Assembly: GCF_000004075.3 (NCBI RefSeq)
Contig: NC_026659.2
Coordinates: 26,492,272-26,556,271, forward strand
Reading direction: 5' to 3'
Source: Cucumis sativus
Taxonomy: Eukaryota > Streptophyta > Magnoliopsida > Cucurbitales > Cucurbitaceae
Length of the DNA: 64,000 nt
Under the pieces are notes generated by a model that made no database searches, was not told where the DNA came from, and saw only the letters and a program-made list of their open reading frames with translations. Every line of letters begins with the position of its first letter. Position 1 is the stretch's first letter. A program made the translations under genes and the position numbers. This document shows positions 1-13,100 of this stretch, piece by piece.

Positions 1-134
1 CTGTTCAGAATAGCCTATTCACAACAAACTAATAAACTTAAACATATGGGTTTGGGGGGAAATTTGATAAGTAAAATGTGGTTATTGATTTAGGAAGAAA
101 AACCCATCAGTCTGATTCGAAAGAAGATCCTCAC

Positions 135-389
135 AGCGTAATCAGAGGGTGAATTAGAAGAAGCCATTGAAGGGCATAGAGGGAACAGAGATGTGGCTGT
201 TGCTGCTTCAATGAAACGCCTTCTTCCGCATAGGCAAGAATGGTTGTGGCAAAACAAACGTGGGAACGGTGGCGCTTCCGGAATGCTCTGGTGCGCGCAG
301 TTGGAGGATGATGATCTGGGTTTGGCTTGTTGAGAAGCATTGCTTATAGAGAAGATGGCTGAACTTGGTGGAGAAGCATAAAGGATCAT
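135..389 (-). CDS. Methyltransferase-like protein (METTL7-like), first coding exon, partial
   Basis: The exon encodes 85 residues from the ATG at 389 and ends in codon phase 0 at a GTGAGG donor (first intron base 134). The rest lies left of the window. Read through, the frame would stop in the intron at about 90, so splicing is needed. The segment looks like an organelle transit region: Ser/Pro/Ala-rich, then CGRRRFIEAATATSLFPL, then MASSNSPSDY. From memory this matches the N-terminus of the plant plastid SAM-dependent methyltransferases at Arabidopsis At1g69520-69526, which sit beside an endosulfine gene, as here. The RRRF plus hydrophobic run resembles a thylakoid twin-arginine signal (inference). 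The catalytic domain is not visible, so the family call rests on the leader and the neighbour. The window's first bases read as a splice acceptor (CAG) on this strand, so exon 2 may start just outside. Confidence 0.6.
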
Positions 390-1105
390 GTTGCTTGAAT
401 TTGTTGTTTTGTTTTATCATTTTTGGTGGCTGATACGGCTTAGAGATATTTGATGTTCGATATTTGTTGTTTCTTATAAAAAGAACACGACCTCCTCGAG
501 AATTAAAACTAAATTTTATCATATCCACAGATTCGTTTGGATTTAATACGCGAGTGTTTTTTTTCAAAGATTTACCATATATGAAGTGAAAACCTCTACA
601 ACGTCGTTAAACAAATGCCTCCAAAAGGGTGGTGTAGACTGCAACTATAGTCAAGTAATAGTATACCAGAAGTAAGTTCAACTTATTAATTATAATACAA
701 CACTTAGGATCATCACCGAACCCAAAAGCTTATACTGATGGGATACGGTAAACTTATTTTTGTATTGGTACTAGAAAGAGGTAAAATGTGTAAAAAAATG
801 GAGAACAGGAAAACCTGGAGGGTATAAATTCTGCCTTAAGACAGAAGGTATATTTGTGTATAACATTTGTATTGAAAGCACTTGGGCTAGCAAGAGACAG
901 CTATAAGATTGTAAATAATTCTCGAATGCAATCTAAGGATTGGATTCATAACTTTTAAAGCATAGAATGCATTGCATCGTCCCACATTAAATGATCAATC
1001 ATAACAAGTGAAGCTTAAAATTCAGCATGTATCACTTATTGGCATCATTCAAGGACTTCAGAATGCTGCTCGGTCTAAGTAGATCAAGTTATTTCGTCCA
1101 GACAG
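390..1105. other. Intergenic: promoter of the methyltransferase gene and 3' flank of the endosulfine gene
   Basis: AT-rich, with no coding frame I can support. It should hold the 5' leader and promoter of the gene to the left and the 3' UTR of the endosulfine gene to the right, since both are read on the minus strand. I could not place a poly(A) signal with confidence. Confidence 0.5.
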
Positions 1106-2890
1106 TTATTCCTTGCACACTTTGTCTTCAGAAACGTGGTCATTGCAGCCACTTTCTAATGTGGATTGCTGATCCTCAGCAGCGGGGTCAATATTGCCAT
1201 CAGTCCCTGTCAAGTCAGGAAAATGAGGCTAAATGTTTATCATTTCCTGTTATAAATCAAAAGCATTGGCACGAAAAAATGAGAATCTGTGGCTCATACC
1301 TTCACTATCATCGGCAGGAGCATAAGCCGAGCGTCTTGAACGGACTTGCTGATGTGGGGTTGGCTGATTATGACAAAATGGTAATCAAAGCATCAGAAAG
1401 TACAAAGAGCATAATCGCGTCAAAACACACACATATGATTCTTTTTTTCTTTTTACTCATAAAATGCAACGGCAAAATAAAGAAAAGACCGTGCTCGGAG
1501 AGAGGGAGTTAACAAGTCCCAAAAGACAATATGGAGTAAACCACAACAATCCTAAACAAAGACGTAATAAGCTGTAGGAAATAACTTCTAACCTAATTAA
1601 ATTTTCGACCGGATGATCTTTCAGATCACAGAGAGGAAAGATAAAGTTTGAAAGACAAAATCCAGCTACAGTAATTAGTGGAATTATATTAGTCATTATC
1701 TTGACAAAGTTTATAAGTTGTTTTCGGGAAGATGAATATAACTTCACATTAAAAAATTTGGCTAAGATTTAGCGAGTGGGTGGATACCCCTGTTGGTTAA
1801 CAGCTACTAAACCAAAAGTTAACCGATTTATATATTTAAAAAGTATGTCTAGTATAATGAGCAGACAAAGATACCCCACTATTATTAAACATCACGCACC
1901 TGCAACTTTGGCCTGAGTGCTTCAAGTGGTCCTTTAGGTTTTTGAGCTCCTCCTTGCTGTTACAGAAGTCACAGGAGTAGTTAGGCAAGACAGTCGTATC
2001 AAACTTTGGGACATACAATAAACATAAAAAATGTGTAGTCCTGATATTCATATTTTAGTATCTAATGAGCGGTATAAAGTCGTAGGAAAATATAAACGAG
2101 TACCTTCCCTAGTGCCCAATCAGCAGAATCGAAAAAGGCACGTTCATGGTCCTAGACAAAAGTAACATTTGCAATTGTCATAAGAGAGGATTTGAATGAA
2201 ACTAACATCCCAAAAGATAACAACAAATAGTTACTTTTGAAATCAAAGGAGGCTTCTTTGGCACTATTCCTCCGTACTTCTTCTTGATGGTCTCCTCCTG
2301 TTTAAAACCATTATCAGACTGCAAACAAAAAATCTATGTGGCAAATCTTAGTGACACACTACATGACTACCAACACAACAGCTTATGGGAAAGTTGAGAC
2401 AAATTCATGCTCTTTTACACATGCAGTTAAAACTTAAAAACAGGAACCGAGACAGGAAAAGAAACATTTTATCTCTTGCCTCATCAAGGCTATTTTTATT
2501 TATCTTTCCCCTTTATGGTCAGCTTTATGCAAAGGCAAGTAAAAGCTGCTTACAAATCCAAATCTTGGCATTAAAAACAGAGATTTTCCTGAGTATTTTC
2601 ACAAAAGTTCCTTTTATTGACCTTGATGACACTAAGAAAAGTGGACATACCAAACATTACATTTCAAGAAGAGGATTATAATATTCTTCAATGACAGACT
2701 CACACAAAAAGATGAAACCACAAATACAGAAACAGCACTAAACCTCTTGTTGCTGTGAAGGCATGGGATTTTCCCCTTTCTCATCTGGACCTGTTATTTG
2801 TTCCTCAGATTTCTCACAATGGTCTTGATTATGAGAAGGAGTATCGTCAATTACTTTCTCCTTTACATCCTCAATAATTTTTTCTGACAT
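1106..2890 (-). CDS. Endosulfine / ARPP19-family protein (PP2A-B55 inhibitor type)
   Basis: Six coding exons on the minus strand: 2744-2890, 2235-2297, 2104-2151, 1900-1956, 1300-1363 and 1106-1206. They total 480 nt, giving 159 residues. The core reads KKYGGIVPKKPPLISK, then DHERAFFDSADWALGK, then KPKGPLEALRPKLQ, the signature of the endosulfine family. In animals and yeast the Ser of FDSGDY is phosphorylated by Greatwall/Rim15, which turns the protein into a PP2A-B55 inhibitor. Here the matching site is Ser79 in FDSADW. The N-terminus is acidic, and the tail (PTPHQQVRSRRSAYAPADD and an acidic end) is typical of plant members annotated as cAMP-regulated phosphoprotein 19-related. Cytosolic location is expected, as there is no signal or membrane segment. 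The ATG at 2890 is preceded by a likely 5' UTR intron. Function in plants is inferred from the family. Confidence 0.92.
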
Positions 2891-3692
2891 TGTTCCCCTT
2901 CGTTACAAAAATTATAGTTGAAAATGAACGGTATATAACTGCAAATAATAAAATAAGTCAAAAAGGTTGCTAAAAAATCACTACCCTGCAATCACGGACT
3001 AAAAGAAAATACCCCTCACATTAACAGTAATAACAAACCCCAAGTAAATTGCACTTTGACAGAGAGCACTACCGATTAAAATGGAAATTTTAACAAAAGC
3101 ACCCCCAGATAAACATTCGGGTCAAAATCAATTCAAATATTACGGTTTCCAGTATCCGAATGATGTAATTGGTCCAGGTGCCGAACATTACAGAGAAGTG
3201 TGATAAAGTCACCGATATCAACCAAATACGGAACCGACGAGAAAACGACAAAGTGAAAGCTTTCTTTCATATCGTTATTGACCCAAAATAAAGTACCTCA
3301 AATTGGAATAAATCTTACGATTTATGATGCTCTGTCAATCGTACAGTTTCCTTTCCACAATCATCCATAGCAAATTCAATCACGTAATTAATCAAATCCA
3401 AAAAGAAAGTCCAGATTCAAAGAATTCCCAATTCACCCCACAATCCTTTCCTCTCAAGTCTAACAAAAACCAATCCAATTCATTAATGGAGCTAAATCTA
3501 AACCAATAAGAACTTCACCAGCAAGAAACAATGATCACATTTAACATAGAAATGAACTTCCACAGGCCTAACGAAACGAATGAACATTGCCAATACAAGA
3601 AAAATCAACGCTTCTGGGTCGTTAAATTGACGATTGTTGATCTATTTCAGGATTTAAAAAAATGGGGAAGAAGGTGTAGATGAGTTACTTAC

Positions 3693-3840
3693 GTTACCGG
3701 AGAATCAGATCGCAATCGGAAATGATGAATATATTAGAAGCGGAGGATCCGAGGACGAATCAAAAGCAAATCGGGTGTAAACTGATTTGTTTTCTCTCCT
3801 CTGCCTAAAAATCCACACTCCGATTGAACAGTGCTTGTTT
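3693..3840 (-). other. Probable 5' UTR exon of the endosulfine gene
   Basis: On the minus strand this stretch ends in a consensus GTAAGT donor (3687-3692), and a plausible acceptor lies about 10 bases upstream of the ATG at 2890. This implies a leader intron of about 0.8 kb. The right edge (transcription start) is a guess from where GC-richer sequence begins. Confidence 0.4.
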
Positions 3841-4979
3841 GCACCAACCAGAGAAAGCCTAGAAGTTACGCTAGTTGCATGAGATCAGAGCGCGTGGTTG
3901 GTGGCGATGTTTCTTGGGCCGAACCATCTGCCCCGCTCCTCCATTTTTACTATTGGCCTTTTTCTTAATCTTGGGCCCAAATTGTTTCTATCAGGAATTG
4001 AGGAACACTCCCAACTTTTTATCATTCCATCTAAATTTAATTAATTATCATGTTCACCAATTTTACGAATAATAATAATTATATAACGATAGTTAAAAAA
4101 TATATATATATAGCTAAGTATATCCATGATAAACTCTGAGTTTATTAGTATACTTATAGATCGATATTTGTAGTTTTTTTAAAATGTTACGATTTATTTA
4201 ATTATTTTTGAATCTAAGTTTTATATTTCTAACTATTCCTAAATTTATTTTGATAACCGTAAATAAGTATTTCAAAATAAATGTATTGCCAAGATTTTTA
4301 TTGAAGCAAATCGGTATATCTGATAGCCTTAGTTAAAACAAGATTTTTTTTTACTAACATGTCTAACCCTAAAAATTCGAACGTGTCAACTTTTCATAAG
4401 AATAATTTATATCATCTGAAATCGAAAAGAAAAGTAAGAGAGGTTAGTGAGTTCGGTAAAAAACAAAAAAAAGGTGAGGCGTGAGTATTGAGATAATAAA
4501 AAAAATAAAGATTTTATAAAGGGTTCATATTTTTGTACTTCCTTCATGAAAGGTTTATTTCTCTCCATTGTCTCTTTCCTTTTGTGCTAATTTTTCCGAT
4601 AAGGACAACATTAGGTAATCTTACAATGCACAACTATGAAGAAAAAGTTAAGACATAGAGTAACTTGGATTGAAAATGTTTAATAAGACAATCAAGATAT
4701 ATACACATTTAGCTAATGAGAGAGCAGGTAGAATAATAACTTCAAATATAAAACAGCCAAAGCTACCATAACATCCAATGGCACAACAACACAAAATCTA
4801 TGTCTTAGATCATATTAAAATCACAAAAACACATCACAAATTCACCTAATATCCACTTTTAGTTTGTCACTTAACCCTTTGGAAGTCTCTCCTTTTCTTT
4901 GTTCAAACACATAAATTCTTGAACTAACATAATAAGAGCTTGAACTTAAACAGAGAAGTTGAGAATTTGATCAAATTAA
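3841..4979. other. Intergenic: divergent promoter region
   Basis: AT-rich spacer between the minus-strand endosulfine gene and the plus-strand Casparian strip gene, so it should carry both promoters. There is a short TATATATA run near 4098. I saw no gene or recognisable mobile element. Confidence 0.4.
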
Positions 4980-5806
4980 ATGGGAAAGACAAAGACAGAG
5001 AGTGGAGAAACTCAAATTTTGGGTTCAAAATTTGAGAACCCAATTGGAGAAGGGGCTCAGAGAGGGCTAGCCATAGTGGACTTAGTGGTGAGAGTAATGG
5101 CAACAATGGCTACTCTAAGTAGTGCAATAGTAATGGGTACAGCCAATCAAACTTTGCCATTTTCAACACAGACCTCTCAGTTCAAAGCCAACTATAAAGA
5201 TCTTCCTATGTTTATGTAAACTTTTACCAATATTATTTTTTAAAAGTTTAATTTTAATTTTAGTTACTAGCTAGCAAGATATATTGTATGTTCATGCAAA
5301 ATTAAATTTGAATTTTACAGGTTCTTTGTGCTTGCAAATTCCATAGTCTGTGGGTATCTCTTTCTATCTCTTCCTCTGTCCATTTTCCATATCATGGAAG
5401 TTGCATCAGTCACTCCAAGGCTCATTTTGCTCATCTTTGACATGGTACCTTCTTTCTCTTTTCTTTTAATAATTTTCACCACTTCTCCCTAAATCTTGTG
5501 TGAGTAATAATTGTAAACACTACCCTTTGCCACCTCTTGAGTGTTTGATGGTTATTTGCGGTGCTATATTTAAATACACAAAAGATGGCAATGGTGCTTG
5601 CAACAGCTGGTGCATCAACGGCAGCATCTGCAGTCTACTTGGCATATCGAGGCAATGTTGCTGCCAACTGGGTTTCATTTTGCACCCAATTTGACTCTTT
5701 TTGTCGACGCATTTCTGGATCTTTGATTGGCTCTTTTGGTGCAGTCTTCGCTTTCATGCTTCTTATTATTATTTCGATTGTAGCAATGGTTAGACGCTCA
5801 TCGTAA
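4980..5806 (+). CDS. Casparian strip membrane protein (CASP/CASP-like, four-TM)
   Basis: Three exons, 4980-5215, 5321-5444 and 5585-5806, give 193 residues. Four hydrophobic segments lie near residues 30-53, 80-104, 112-142 and 165-188. The first carries the conserved Arg (Arg38, in LVVRVM) and the third the conserved Asp (Asp119, in IFDM), both family hallmarks. Extracellular loop 1 reads NQTLPFSTQTSQFKANYKDL, a variant of the CASP signature (canonical form near ESLPFFTQF). Loop 2 has NWVSFCTQFDSFCRRISGSL, close to true CASPs. CASPs form plasma-membrane scaffolds that direct lignin deposition at the endodermal Casparian strip; CASP-like relatives act elsewhere. Which group this belongs to needs a tree. 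The ATG gives a normal cytosolic N-terminus. The CASP-like gene At1g14160 lies near UCP3 in Arabidopsis (recalled), in keeping with the neighbours here. Confidence 0.9.
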
Positions 5807-8800
5807 AAACAACACAACAATAAAAAGCATTAATAACGAGAAGTTAATAATGTATGAAACTATACTAAAGTGTGATACATTACATTTGAAAAATAGACAA
5901 AAATAATAAATATAAAAGTGAGAAAAAATCAAGATTTTCAAATATTTTGCTTGGATGATTATATAAATAAGGTTTCTTGTAGGAGAAATAATATTCTAAG
6001 AGAGAGACCATAGGTTATTTGACTTCTACAATCTTATCTATGGGATATTTATTTATTAGTAGAAGTCTAGCTAATTAATCATGCATATTATTATATAGTT
6101 TAATTTTCTTATTATTGCTTAATTACTTAGGCTTATCTTAGGTTTGAATCCTACCTCATTTCAAATATCTAATTTTTAATTCCTATGTAGATTCCACTAA
6201 AAAAAATATTAAAATGTTTATTCCTTTTGTTGTTAAATATGGAGGAATTTTAATCTTTCACGTTCTAAAAAAGTCAGAACAAAAGATCCAAGTTTTCTTA
6301 ACATTGTTTATTTTTATGCTCTTAATAAAACAGAGACTTTTAGTGATTTTTGACATGAAATATAAAATAGTAATAATTTGCATGGTCTTCCTAATTAACC
6401 AATAATTATTAGCTGAATAGTATAAGATCAAATTAGATTGGACCATGTTTAATTTAGAGTCAAAAATTAACTAAATAAAAATTTAATTAATGAAATTTGA
6501 GAAAAGTTAAACGTCCATCTAATTTCATAAATTGGAGGGGACCTTGCAATCGAATAGAAGTATCAACCAATAAATATCAAATTATAATTCAATAGCATTT
6601 TTTTCTAAATTTGTGACTAGAAATAGTATCTATAAATTTAATTTTTAAAAGCAAAAAACAATTGATTAACCTAGCATAACTATTTGACATTTAATTTTTA
6701 ATCTTTTCAAATTTAAGTTTAACATAATTTTCAACCTAAGTTCTACTTTCTTTGTCCACTTTCTAGATGTGTTTTCAAAAATCATTCTAAGTTTTAGCAA
6801 TAGGCTTCATTTAATAACCATTTGAGCTATTTTTTTCTAAATTTTAAGTTTTTAAAAATTAATAAATCTTAATTAAATTTCAAAAACGAAAAAAACAGTT
6901 ACTTAAACTCGTATGATCGAACGAACAACAAAGTGTCACGTGTAAGAGGAAGGATTTCACTCCTACAACATCCACTGCCCCACATTTTGCAAGCTCAAAA
7001 GAAGGTCTCAATAATATATATATCCCTCTAGGCCAAAATAGAAAATCTTTTCATGTGGGATAAGATGAAGTCTTTTCTTTTTCTTTTTTGCAAATAGTAG
7101 TCTCGCAATAGGTCAAGTGTCCAAGTCATTCTCAAAACCCTTTGTTTCATATGAAAAAAAGTCATACATATATATAAAGATATAAACTCTTACAAATATA
7201 CACGTTATCCAAACTTTGGTTACATTCACTCTACTATATTTCAAATATTTGTCATCACACTGAGTACCCAACATTTTAAACATAAAACAAAAACAAAAAC
7301 TATTATTAAATTAAACTAATTACCAAAGAGCTTAGCTTAATCATGTTTCCTTAACTTAGCCCACAGTGTATATATATAACACATGTGGTGACAAATGAAA
7401 CTGAAATCCCACCAGTTTAGGCGATGATTAGTGAACAATTTAATAATTATGTGACTAATTCCATTCAACCTTATGACGTAGTAATTGCAGTAATACAACA
7501 CCTGTTATCCAATTTCCAACTTCTTTCTTCTTCATTGCTTTCCTATTATTATCTGTCTATTTGGTGTTAACCGACTTGTCGTTTTGGATAAGCAACAGGT
7601 CGTCGAATGGGGATGGCTTTCGTGTAACAATTACTAATTAATTTCTTTTTTTAATTTTAGAGTATTGGCCAATTTCAATGTATTTATACATTACATCTTG
7701 AAACTTGGAACCCATTCCTATGAGGTTTTCATATTCAATTTTCTGTCTTTTTCTACTACGTTCACATTCTATCATCTTTGTTGGGAAATAACAAAATCTT
7801 CCCCACTATTCTTGTTATAGAAAATAATCAGCAGAAAACACCGTAGGGAAATATTTTGTATAATTGTAAATTATCATGTTACATCCATATTTTTAAAATT
7901 TAAGATTAATTAAAGGTAGATTCAAACTAATTAAGTATATCAATGTTTAAAAAAAATGGTAAATATAGTAAAATTTATCAAATTCTATCAATGACATGTT
8001 GTAAATATTAGTAATTTTTTTTAAATGTTGTTATATCTTTAATTATTATTCCTAAAATGTCAATCAATTATAATCCGTATTAATTAAAAAGAGTCACACA
8101 CATACCACTAAAAAATTGAAGTCATAATTAGAAAAATTGATGATTGGATCAATTTGGTATTAATGTTTACGATTAAATTCAAGTAAAAAATCTTAAAATC
8201 TAGGATAATTATAATTGATGACAATGTTAAGAATAATAATTAAATATATAGCAACATTTTATAAAAATAGTAAATATAACAAAATCACAGACTTACTAAT
8301 GTGATAAATCAATATTTACGACATGTTTTATGCCTGAAAGATTTTTATGGTATATTTGTAAATTTTTTAAATCTAATTATTATATTTGCAAGTGTTTATT
8401 TAGACTGGAGGACTAGTTTCGTAAACCGATTAAGTCTAAGCCCAAGTCCAAAAAATCTCTGTATGTCCGATTACAAAAAGAAAGAAAAGTACTTTCTGAA
8501 TGTACTACTTACACAAATTGAGCTATTATTATACCGTGGAATGGTTCAAATTGAACGGATTTGAAACTAAAGAAAAGACGCCTTTTATAATGTTTGCAGC
8601 CACCACATTCTTAAACATTTCCGATATCAGAGAATTGCTTCTAATATTTTGCTAAATCCAACCATTTCTTACTTCATATGTAATGTAAAAACTCAATTGA
8701 ATCTTTATCTTTCCTCAATAGTTGCTACGAATCTAAATTATATCATACCATTTTTTAGTTACATGATCTAACAAATCCATACATATACTTCAACTGAATA

Positions 8801-9095
8801 TATATTGTCCACCTATCAATACCATTTGTTAAACTGAAAAAACACTTGCAAGTAATTTTTGTTGTGCCTACGAGACTGATATTTGAAGTAGCAAATCAAT
8901 CAACTAATTACACAGAATCTCTGCACATTGAATCTATATTGAAAACTATGACTTTTCCTGATTTCATCCTGTAAAGATAATCATCAGCTTCTAACTTTAA
9001 ACAAACAATATTCACAATTTTTTTCTTCTTCTTTTCTAAAGTATATTTGGATCTAATTTCTATCAGGGGTTTGATTTTGATTCTTCTTTCTTCTT
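5807..9095. other. Intergenic: AT-rich spacer
   Basis: About 3.3 kb with no coding region I can support. The stretch around 7,930-8,400 contains phrases such as GTAAATATAGTAAAATTTAT that recur in the spacer near 46.5 kb and may be a dispersed repeat. There is a CACGTG core at about 6,937. The right end is the 3' flank of the NAC gene. Confidence 0.4.
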
Positions 9096-10167
9096 TCATC
9101 TGCTGAAGCCATGGGCATTCCAATCATTTGTAGGATTGTTGACAAATATGGGTTGATTAAAGAAATTGTTGCTGTGATTCACTTGAAAATCTGTTGAAGA
9201 AGATGAGTAATCTAATGGCATTAATTCTCCTTCCTCTATTTTCCCAACACTTGTAAAAGCTGCTGCTGCAGTGTTGTTTTGAAACCCAAGCGTTGGGTTC
9301 ATACTTGAACTGTCATTGAAAAGCTGAGAAATTGGGCCTAAATAATCCAAATCCAATAGATGTGTTATTGAAAAAGTCCTTGGAAATTTCATCATTTGTT
9401 GTCCTTGTCCATTCCCTTCTACCATATCGTTTTGTGCGGCTAATTCCTCTGTTTTCTCCTCTAATAACCCTTTGTTTGAATGTCTCTTCTTGTATATTCT
9501 ACACAACACCCAATCATCCAACTGAAACAACAACAAAAGTATAAACACAACCCATTATTTAACTGATTTTTAATAACATAAGCAAGAAAATTCCAACTTT
9601 GGAGGGAAAAACAAAACTCACTCTCATGGAGCCTGATTGTTTCATTGATTGTTTATTTGATTCAATCAGACGATACTCATGCATAATCCAATCAGTTTTA
9701 ACACCTTTTGGTGGCTTCCCTTTGTAAAAAACCAAAGCTTTCTTTACTCCAACATACTTTGATGCACTGTAAATCGCCTTATCTGTTCCGGTTGCCTTCC
9801 AATACCCCGATACTGCGGCGCGATTAGGCCGAACCCCGTTCGGGTATTTTCGATCTCTTGGGCTGAAGAAGTACCATTCGTTTTCACCTGAATCAGCCTT
9901 CTCTGCAAAAGTTAGTTTGTCAAAGATGAAAAACATGAGAAAAAGAACATAACATAGCGATGAAACTTAAGGTAAAGCTATACAAGGAAAAAGTGAATTA
10001 CCAGGCAAATCCCAAGGATCAAATTTGTAGATATCAACTTCAGGGATTATGGAAACAGGGCATGGTTTGGAGGTGGCTTGGTTTCTAAGGTAAAACATGA
10101 TCAATTCTTCATCAGTTGGGTGAAATCTGAAGCCAGGGGGAAGCTCAGTGCAGGTTTTCTTCTTCAT
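9096..10167 (-). CDS. NAC transcription factor, NAP clade
   Basis: Three exons, 10002-10167, 9622-9902 and 9096-9521, encode 290 residues. This is the classic NAC gene layout, with the first two exons carrying most of the DNA-binding domain. NAC subdomains appear in order: [97 protein letters not shown] and WIMHEYRL, ending at about residue 160 with WVLCRIYKK. The details ([32 protein letters not shown]) match the NAP/ANAC029 group, best known as senescence and ABA regulators. The C-terminal half is low complexity (poly-Ala, Ser and Asn) with an [14 protein letters not shown] motif seen in that clade, probably part of the activation region. Nuclear location and the senescence role are inferred from the family. 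Confidence 0.93.
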
Positions 10168-13100
10168 TTGTGAAGTGAATTTTGGGATTAAATGTAAGAA
10201 TGAATGTGGTATTTTAAGGTTTAGAGAAAAGAGAAGGAAGAAATGAAGGTTTTTGAAATGTTGGAATGGAGATGAATGGGGCTTTTATGTTTGGTGGGTT
10301 TGGTCGTTTTGTGTAGAGTGGCAGTTTCTCATTGGCCTTTTCTTTGACTTCATCTTCCTTTCTTGGCGGCTTTAGATGAATGTGGTGAGTATCATATGTT
10401 ACATTTATCTTTATACACTAAACCTATATATCCAATCACAACTAATCTTACAATAACCTTATAATAAATTTATCTACTAAGGTTTCTCCACACCCTCCTC
10501 TCTAGATCTATATAGTTTAATATTTTCTCTCTAATTCTCAATTTGAAATATATTTAGGTGCATCTCATCCTACACTTATCTTTATTCAATTACAAAAGAA
10601 ATTTATATGGTGTTTGAACGACCAAGCATAGGAATCTTGCTAAGTTATATTAGGGTTTACTCTCCTCACTTTAATTATGACTATAGTTTTACTATATTAC
10701 CTCTCTGACTTTATAAATGCTTATGGATCTGTAATCTAATATTTTCTCTTTGATTATAAATTGTACTTTTTTTTTATAATGGATGTAGCTAACACGTGAT
10801 TAATGAATTTACCAATGTCTAAATAAAGTATTGATTTTGTCATTTGAACGGATTAATTTTTAGGAGTTTATTTTATTAATATATTTTACTTTATGAACAT
10901 GATAAGGTTATCCGAACATTGAAGAAGATGCCATTTTTTTAAACCATGTGGTGGTCTTATCTTTCACACTTCTATCTTCTTCTTCTTTTTCTCATTGAAT
11001 ATTTGACATTTGGGATTTTCTTCATTCCTCCACACTCTTCTTTTCTTTTCCATTCTTTCCCATTTAATTTATTATTCCCACGAATCAAATCAAACCAACA
11101 CAAAACAAAATTCCTAACACATTTTTCTACATCGAATAATGAAATTTTGCAATTTTCTAGTATTCTAATCAAGTGTTCATAACCTATTATGTCAAATGCC
11201 GCGCTTTTAGACCTAAAATTTCATCATTAATTTCACTATATTAGCATGGCCGATTTTTTAATTCTGCTTTTAATCAATATTTAATTTTTCTTTTAATGAT
11301 GTAAAATTCCGTTCACATGTAAATTTTTTATATCATTATAAAGTTATATTAGAATACACACGTGTCAATACTCAACTCTCGTGCATAGTTCATTTATTTT
11401 TCTTACCATTTCGTTTTTTCATTCCTTAATATAATTTTCCTTCCCCTCTTCTATTTTTCACTTTTTGAGTTTTCGTTACTTACTATTCAATAATTGACAT
11501 GCTTAAACAAATGACGACCATTCAAAAGCATTTCGAAAAAGAAAAAAAAAAGTAGGTTCATTGAATAACAAAAACAAATAATAATATGCTTGGATAAGAA
11601 GAACGAGAGTCAAGTGTAGCTTTATTTAGAGACGAGAAAGAGATAACCTAGTAAAAAAAATCAAATAATTAACCCATTTTAAAAATAATAATTACATAAT
11701 ATTTTACAAAATGACAAATTCTTTAAATCTAACTTTGAATAATAAGAAAGTTAAAATATCCTACCACAGTGATGATGATCAAGAATCAACCCTCTATTAA
11801 AGCTAATACGACAAACAACTTTCAATAACTTGAATTTGAAAAATCCTTCAACATTTAATACCAATGTGAACAAAAGTATAATAGTATAGAAGATTTTAAA
11901 GATATTTAACCAATAAAATTACATGTATAGTGAAACCAAATTAATTAAAATGGTTAGGTACATATCACTGTAGAACTAGGAAGAGATAAAATTGTCTTTA
12001 TCCTAAAGTATTATTTAATTTTTCTTGATGTTGTCACATGACATGGGCGGCCTCCATAATTAAGGAAGTTTCATGAAGGACAAAACCACGTAGGATAGGG
12101 AGAGAATTGGGATTAGCTGATTCTAATTTCGCTATAACTAAAAGCTGATTAGTGATTGGTGGGGGAAAAAACCACGATTAGAAGCTGCCACGTAGCAACA
12201 GAATTGGCCTCGTGTCCCTTAATCTTGGAGTTTAAAGATTAGGATAAGCACTAAAAAGGAAGCGAATTAGGCGGAGAAGATTGATTGCTTGTGGTTGTGG
12301 TTGTTATCCATCCAGCTCACCCATCCACGTCGGCATATTTTATATTCCTTTCATTTTTAATTTCTCCACAAAACGACGATGGAGATTGACGCGTGGCATT
12401 GAGATCGGTGAGGATTCCATTTCTTTGATGTTAATTAGAAGAATATTCTATGAGGAAAGATGGAATTTCTTTTCCTTTATGTTATTATTTGTTGTTTGCG
12501 TACTCTGACGTGGAATTTTCCAGTCAAAATTGGATGTTTGAATTTTTCTTTATAGCTCTCATGGATTTGATGTGAGGATGCTTAAAGCTTCCTACCTTTA
12601 CTCTGTTCTGATATTAATTAAAACTTTTAACTAATAATTTTAATGGTCCAATTTCAAAAGTCGAATCTTTTTTGTCACATATATGAATGACTAATCAAAA
12701 TTAAAGAAAATATAGAAATTGAGAAATGATATAGCCGCAACTTCTTATTAAATTTTATTGACTTTCTATATATTCGACTCTATCTACTTTTCTATACTTA
12801 TATTAAGAAAAATCATGGAATAAATTTTGGAGTTAGGTTTTGGTGAAAATACTTTAATTAATATAATAATTTTTATAATTACAAATTTATAATAATGAAT
12901 TATGTTTATTTGTAATAATATAATTATTAGATTTGAGTTAAGATGACATATATTTTTTAATAGTGTTTAAAGTATTACGTAGTCATTTACTATTTTAATT
13001 AAAGAGTGGTATTTCTTTTTATTTGTTTAAGAAGAAAGAATAGTATTGGTAGATGAGGGTAATTAAAAAGAGGGAAAAGTGGTGACGAATAGGATGAGAT

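Noticed and set aside
211-333. Plus-strand 40-codon frame opposite the methyltransferase exon
   Set aside because: Sits antisense to a transit-like leader with a splice donor; no evidence of its own.
5500-5694. 64-codon frame overlapping CASP exon 3
   Set aside because: It crosses the intron and is out of frame with the conserved loop 2 and TM4 sequence.
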